Assembly (NCBI GenBank): GCA_947478535.1
Contig: CANJXD010000218.1
Location: 1 to 8,890 of the forward strand
Direction of reading: 5' to 3'
DNA length: 8,890 nucleotides
DNA from: Acetobacteraceae bacterium
Lineage (GTDB): Bacteria; Pseudomonadota; Alphaproteobacteria; Acetobacterales; Acetobacteraceae
Shown here: piece after piece, positions 7,378 through 8,890 of the stretch
Numbering within the stretch: the first letter of the stretch is position 1
Layout of the letters: each line of letters begins with the position of its first letter
Notes under the pieces: generated by a model
What the model was told of the DNA's origin: nothing
Databases searched by the model: none
The model's input: only the letters and a program-made list of their open reading frames with translations
Program-made: the position numbers and the translations under genes

Positions 7378-8514
7378 ATGAGTGACCAGACACCCACCCT
7401 CTACAAGGGCCTCGTCGGCGTCTATGCCGATGTTTCCTCCGTCTCCAAGGTGATGCCGGAGACGAACAGCCTGACCTATCGCGGCTATGCCGTGCAGGAT
7501 CTGTGCGAACAGTCCAGCTTCATCGAAGTTGCCTACCTGCTGCTGAACGGTGAATTGCCGAGCGCCGCGCAACTCGCGGCCTTCCAGGCGGAAGGGCGCG
7601 CCCAGCGAGCCCTGTCCCCGGGCCTGCTGCGTGTGCTGCGGGAATTCCCGAAGGACGCGCACCCGATGGACGCGATCCGCACCGCGGTCTCCTTCATGGG
7701 GATGGAGGACCCGGAGGCGGCGGATGTCAGCGATGCCGCGCAGCGCCGCAAGGCCATTCGCCTGCTCGCGCGCACCCCGACGGCGGTGGCGGCGGCCAAC
7801 CGGCTCAGCAAGGGGCTGGAGCCCATCGCGCCCGACACCTCGCTGCCCTTCTGCGAGAACTTCTTCCACATGGTGTTCGGCAAGGTGCCGGCGCCGGAGG
7901 TCATCAAGTCCTTCGATGTCTCAATGATCCTCTACGCCGAGCATACCTTCAACGCCTCCACCTTCACGGCGCGGACGGTCACCTCGACGGGGGCGGACAT
8001 GCATGGCGCGATCGTCGCGGCCATCGCCGCGCTGAAGGGCCCGCTGCATGGCGGGGCGAATGAGGCGGTGATGCATATGCTGAAGGAGATCGGCGGACCG
8101 GAGGAGGCGGAAACCTGGCTCGACGGCAAGTTCGACCACAAGGCGCTGGTGATGGGCTTCGGCCATCGCGTCTACAAAAGCGGCGACAGCCGCGTGCCGA
8201 CGATGACCAAATACGCCGAGAAGATGGCGGAGGTGGTTGGCGATCGTCGCTGGATGGAGACGAGCCGCGTGCTGGCGGCGAAGATGCTGCGGGCGAAGAA
8301 CATCCACCCGAACCTCGATTTCCCGGCGGGGCCTGCCTACTACCTCATGGGCTTCGACATCCCGATGTTCACGCCGATCTTCGTCTGCTCCCGCATCACC
8401 GGCTGGGCGGCGCATGTGCTGGAACAGGCGGCGGATAACCGGCTGATCCGGCCGCTGTCGCACTACACCGGCGCGGAACAGCGCGTTGTGCCGACGATGG
8501 CCGAGAGAGGTTAA
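7378..8514 (+). CDS. prpC: 2-methylcitrate synthase (citrate synthase family)
   Basis: A 378-residue member of the citrate synthase family. It condenses propionyl-CoA with oxaloacetate to 2-methylcitrate, the substrate of the PrpD encoded just upstream. The catalytic residues are visible: H224 in GPLHGGANE (221-229), H263 in MGFGHRVYK (259-267) and D314 in PNLDFPAGPAY (311-321). Oxaloacetate-binding H189 lies in AEHTFNASTFTAR. The length and short N-terminus fit methylcitrate synthases rather than the ~430-residue TCA-cycle enzyme. LDFPAGPAYYLMGF followed by ITGWAAHVLEQAADNRLIRP is the form I recognise from PrpC proteins. Residual citrate synthase activity is common in this group. The gene follows prpD with its own good Shine-Dalgarno sequence and is followed within 10 bp by a long perfect hairpin. 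Confidence 0.92.
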   Translation: MSDQTPTLYKGLVGVYADVSSVSKVMPETNSLTYRGYAVQDLCEQSSFIEVAYLLLNGELPSAAQLAAFQAEGRAQRALSPGLLRVLREFPKDAHPMDAIRTAVSFMGMEDPEAADVSDAAQRRKAIRLLARTPTAVAAANRLSKGLEPIAPDTSLPFCENFFHMVFGKVPAPEVIKSFDVSMILYAEHTFNASTFTARTVTSTGADMHGAIVAAIAALKGPLHGGANEAVMHMLKEIGGPEEAETWLDGKFDHKALVMGFGHRVYKSGDSRVPTMTKYAEKMAEVVGDRRWMETSRVLAAKMLRAKNIHPNLDFPAGPAYYLMGFDIPMFTPIFVCSRITGWAAHVLEQAADNRLIRPLSHYTGAEQRVVPTMAERG

Positions 8515-8522
8515 CGACGACC

Positions 8523-8554
8523 GCATCGCGCGGAGCGACATCTCCGCGCGATGC
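8523..8554 (+). terminator. perfect 13-bp hairpin immediately after prpC
   Basis: GCATCGCGCGGAG (8523-8535), loop CGACAT, CTCCGCGCGATGC (8542-8554): 13 uninterrupted base pairs, eight bases after the prpC stop codon. There is no T-run behind it, so on its own it would be a 3'-end-protecting or Rho-assisted structure rather than a classic intrinsic terminator. Confidence 0.7.
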
Positions 8555-8598
8555 GCTTGAGGCTCCGCGCGCCGCGCGTGGAGCTCCGCGCGATGCGC
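8542..8598. repeat. 15-bp direct repeat, two copies 42 bp apart
   Basis: CTCCGCGCGATGCGC occurs at 8542-8556 and 8584-8598. The first 13 bases of each copy are complementary to 8523-8535, so that arm could pair with either copy, giving two mutually exclusive RNA folds. Confidence 0.85.
8563..8583 (+). other. second hairpin, 9 bp with one G-U pair
   Basis: CTCCGCGCG (8563-8571), loop CCG, CGCGTGGAG (8575-8583). It sits between the two copies of the 15-bp direct repeat and would be disrupted little by either alternative pairing of the first arm. Confidence 0.55.
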
Positions 8599-8617
8599 GA
8601 CGGAATGCCACCGTGCG

Positions 8618-8653
8618 CGACGATGATGCGCACCACCGATGACGACATCGTCG
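8618..8653 (+). other. inverted repeat with nested alternative hairpin
   Basis: CGACGATG (8618-8625) is complementary to CATCGTCG (8646-8653). Inside it a smaller hairpin, CGATG-ACGA-CATCG (8637-8650), uses part of the same right arm and would compete with the longer pairing. Confidence 0.45.
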
Positions 8654-8683
8654 ATCGTGATGCGCGCTTCGCACACGCAATGC

Positions 8684-8704
8684 ACATCGATGCGCGATGT
8701 TTTT
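8684..8704 (+). terminator. intrinsic-terminator-like hairpin with T-run
   Basis: ACATCG (8684-8689), loop ATGCG, CGATGT (8695-8700), with a T5 run at 8700-8704 followed by further T-rich sequence (GCGTTTTCGTTT). The stem is short and only half GC, but the T-run is the only one in this region, which makes it the best candidate for the end of the prpDC transcript or of a separate RNA from 8515 onward. Confidence 0.55.
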
Positions 8705-8714
8705 GCGTTTTCGT

Positions 8715-8743
8715 TTGACAGGGTGGTTGCTCACACGGATAGC
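8715..8743 (+). promoter_or_regulatory. sigma70-type promoter candidate for the next gene
   Basis: A consensus TTGACA (8715-8720) is followed after 17 bases by GATAGC (8738-8743), which matches TATAAT at only three of six positions (A, T, A). The position, just after the terminator-like hairpin and upstream of a gene start at 8883, suits a new transcription unit; it would leave a leader of about 130 nt. Confidence 0.45.
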
Positions 8744-8795
8744 GTGGCGTTGCACGCATCGCTTGACGCGATTCGCGCGACGTTGCCGAAGCCGC

Positions 8796-8821
8796 GATGG
8801 TGATCCCTCTGATGGTGATCC
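8796..8821. repeat. 11-bp direct repeat, two copies
   Basis: GATGGTGATCC occurs at 8796-8806 and 8811-8821, a 15-bp period. Because 15 is a multiple of three, it would encode repeated MVI(P/L) residues if the frame opening at ATG 8797 were translated. It lies in the leader of the next gene. Confidence 0.7.
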
Positions 8822-8867
8822 TGAAGGACGACGACACGGCGCGCGGCGGAAGGGGATGCAGCGCAGC

Positions 8868-8875
8868 AGGAAGGA
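8868..8875 (+). promoter_or_regulatory. strong Shine-Dalgarno sequence of the last gene
   Basis: AGGAAGGA lies seven bases before the ATG at 8883 and is the best ribosome-binding site in the window. It favours 8883 over the upstream in-window ATG at 8797 as the start of the next gene. Confidence 0.6.
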
Positions 8876-8882
8876 TCGGTCC

Positions 8883-8890
8883 ATGGACCG
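8883..8890 (+). CDS. 5' end of a gene running out of the window
   Basis: Only the ATG and the following GAC are complete, so nothing can be said about the product. The call rests on the preceding AGGAAGGA at ideal spacing and the TTGACA-type promoter candidate upstream. An alternative is a different frame opening at ATG 8797, which is also open to the window edge (MVIPLMVILKDDD...) but has no good ribosome-binding site. Confidence 0.45.

Larger units (their letters stand above)
8515..8882. other. structured, repeat-rich intergenic region after prpC
   Basis: These 368 bp contain no reading frame I would call as a gene. The left part (8515-8704) is dense in inverted repeats and in the word GATGCGC, found at 8550, 8592, 8625, 8659 and 8689. 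It ends in an intrinsic-terminator-like hairpin. The right part (8705-8882) starts with an AT-richer stretch carrying a promoter candidate and ends with a Shine-Dalgarno sequence for the next gene. A weak minus-strand frame (8837-8511) reads as Arg/Ser-rich protein with no recognisable motif and is probably spurious. Confidence 0.6.

Noticed and set aside
5664..7397. A 577-codon open frame on the minus strand covering almost all of prpD
   Set aside because: It is antisense to a clearly homologous gene, has no recognisable motif and also runs across the lysR-prpD operator region. Long antisense frames are expected where G/C-ending codons remove stops.
8523..8695. CRISPR-like array suggested by repeated GATGCGC words
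   Set aside because: The word is only seven bases, spacings are irregular (42, 33, 34 and 30 bp) and there are no conserved longer repeats beyond one 15-bp pair.
8763..8790. Second promoter candidate at TTGACG (8763-8768)
   Set aside because: No acceptable -10 element lies 16-18 bp downstream.
8511..8837. Minus-strand frame of 108 codons in the region after prpC
   Set aside because: The translation is Arg/Ser-rich low-complexity sequence produced by the GATGCGC/GCGC repeats, it overlaps the prpC stop codon, and no ribosome-binding site supports it.

Overview
The window is very GC-rich DNA with a strong G/C bias at third codon positions in every convincing gene. The gene types (an OppD/OppF-type ATPase pair, an FkbM methyltransferase, a LysR regulator diverging from prpDC) fit an alphaproteobacterium, and I would guess an Acetobacteraceae/Roseomonas-like organism. 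That placement is an inference from style and content; no rRNA or marker gene is present to fix it.

Layout. Bases 1-1255 (+) hold the 3' part of a gene whose C-terminal half is a SUMF1/FGE-type domain without the catalytic cysteine pair. Convergent to it and overlapping by 7 bp, 3580-1249 (-) is a compact three-gene cluster: a 123-residue protein of unknown function, then two oligopeptide/dipeptide-type ABC ATPases joined by an ATGA stop/start overlap. No permease or substrate-binding protein is present on either side. An 82-bp divergent gap at 3581-3662, containing a 17-bp tandem duplication, separates this cluster from an FkbM-family methyltransferase (3663-4706, +). That gene ends 21 bp from the convergent end of a LysR-family regulator (4728-5633, -).

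The best-understood unit is lysR < > prpD-prpC. The 120-bp divergent gap contains two dyads, each with the T-N11-A pattern expected for LysR-type boxes, and their centres lie 30 bp apart. prpD (2-methylcitrate dehydratase) and prpC (2-methylcitrate synthase) follow, with a stable hairpin in the 82-bp gap between them. Together they would encode two of the three steps of the 2-methylcitrate cycle for propionyl-CoA use. prpB (2-methylisocitrate lyase) is not in the window.

From 8515 to 8882 there is no convincing long gene, but the DNA is structured: a perfect 13-bp hairpin directly after prpC, a repeated 15-bp element, five copies of GATGCGC in about 150 bp, further inverted repeats, and an intrinsic-terminator-like hairpin with a T5 run. 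A TTGACA-type promoter candidate follows, then a strong Shine-Dalgarno sequence before an ATG at 8883 that starts a gene leaving the window.

I did not find a clearly new multi-gene system. The items most worth a second look are the structured tract after prpC, the LysR operator architecture, the small unknown gene coupled to the orphan ABC ATPases, and the cysteine-less SUMF1 protein.
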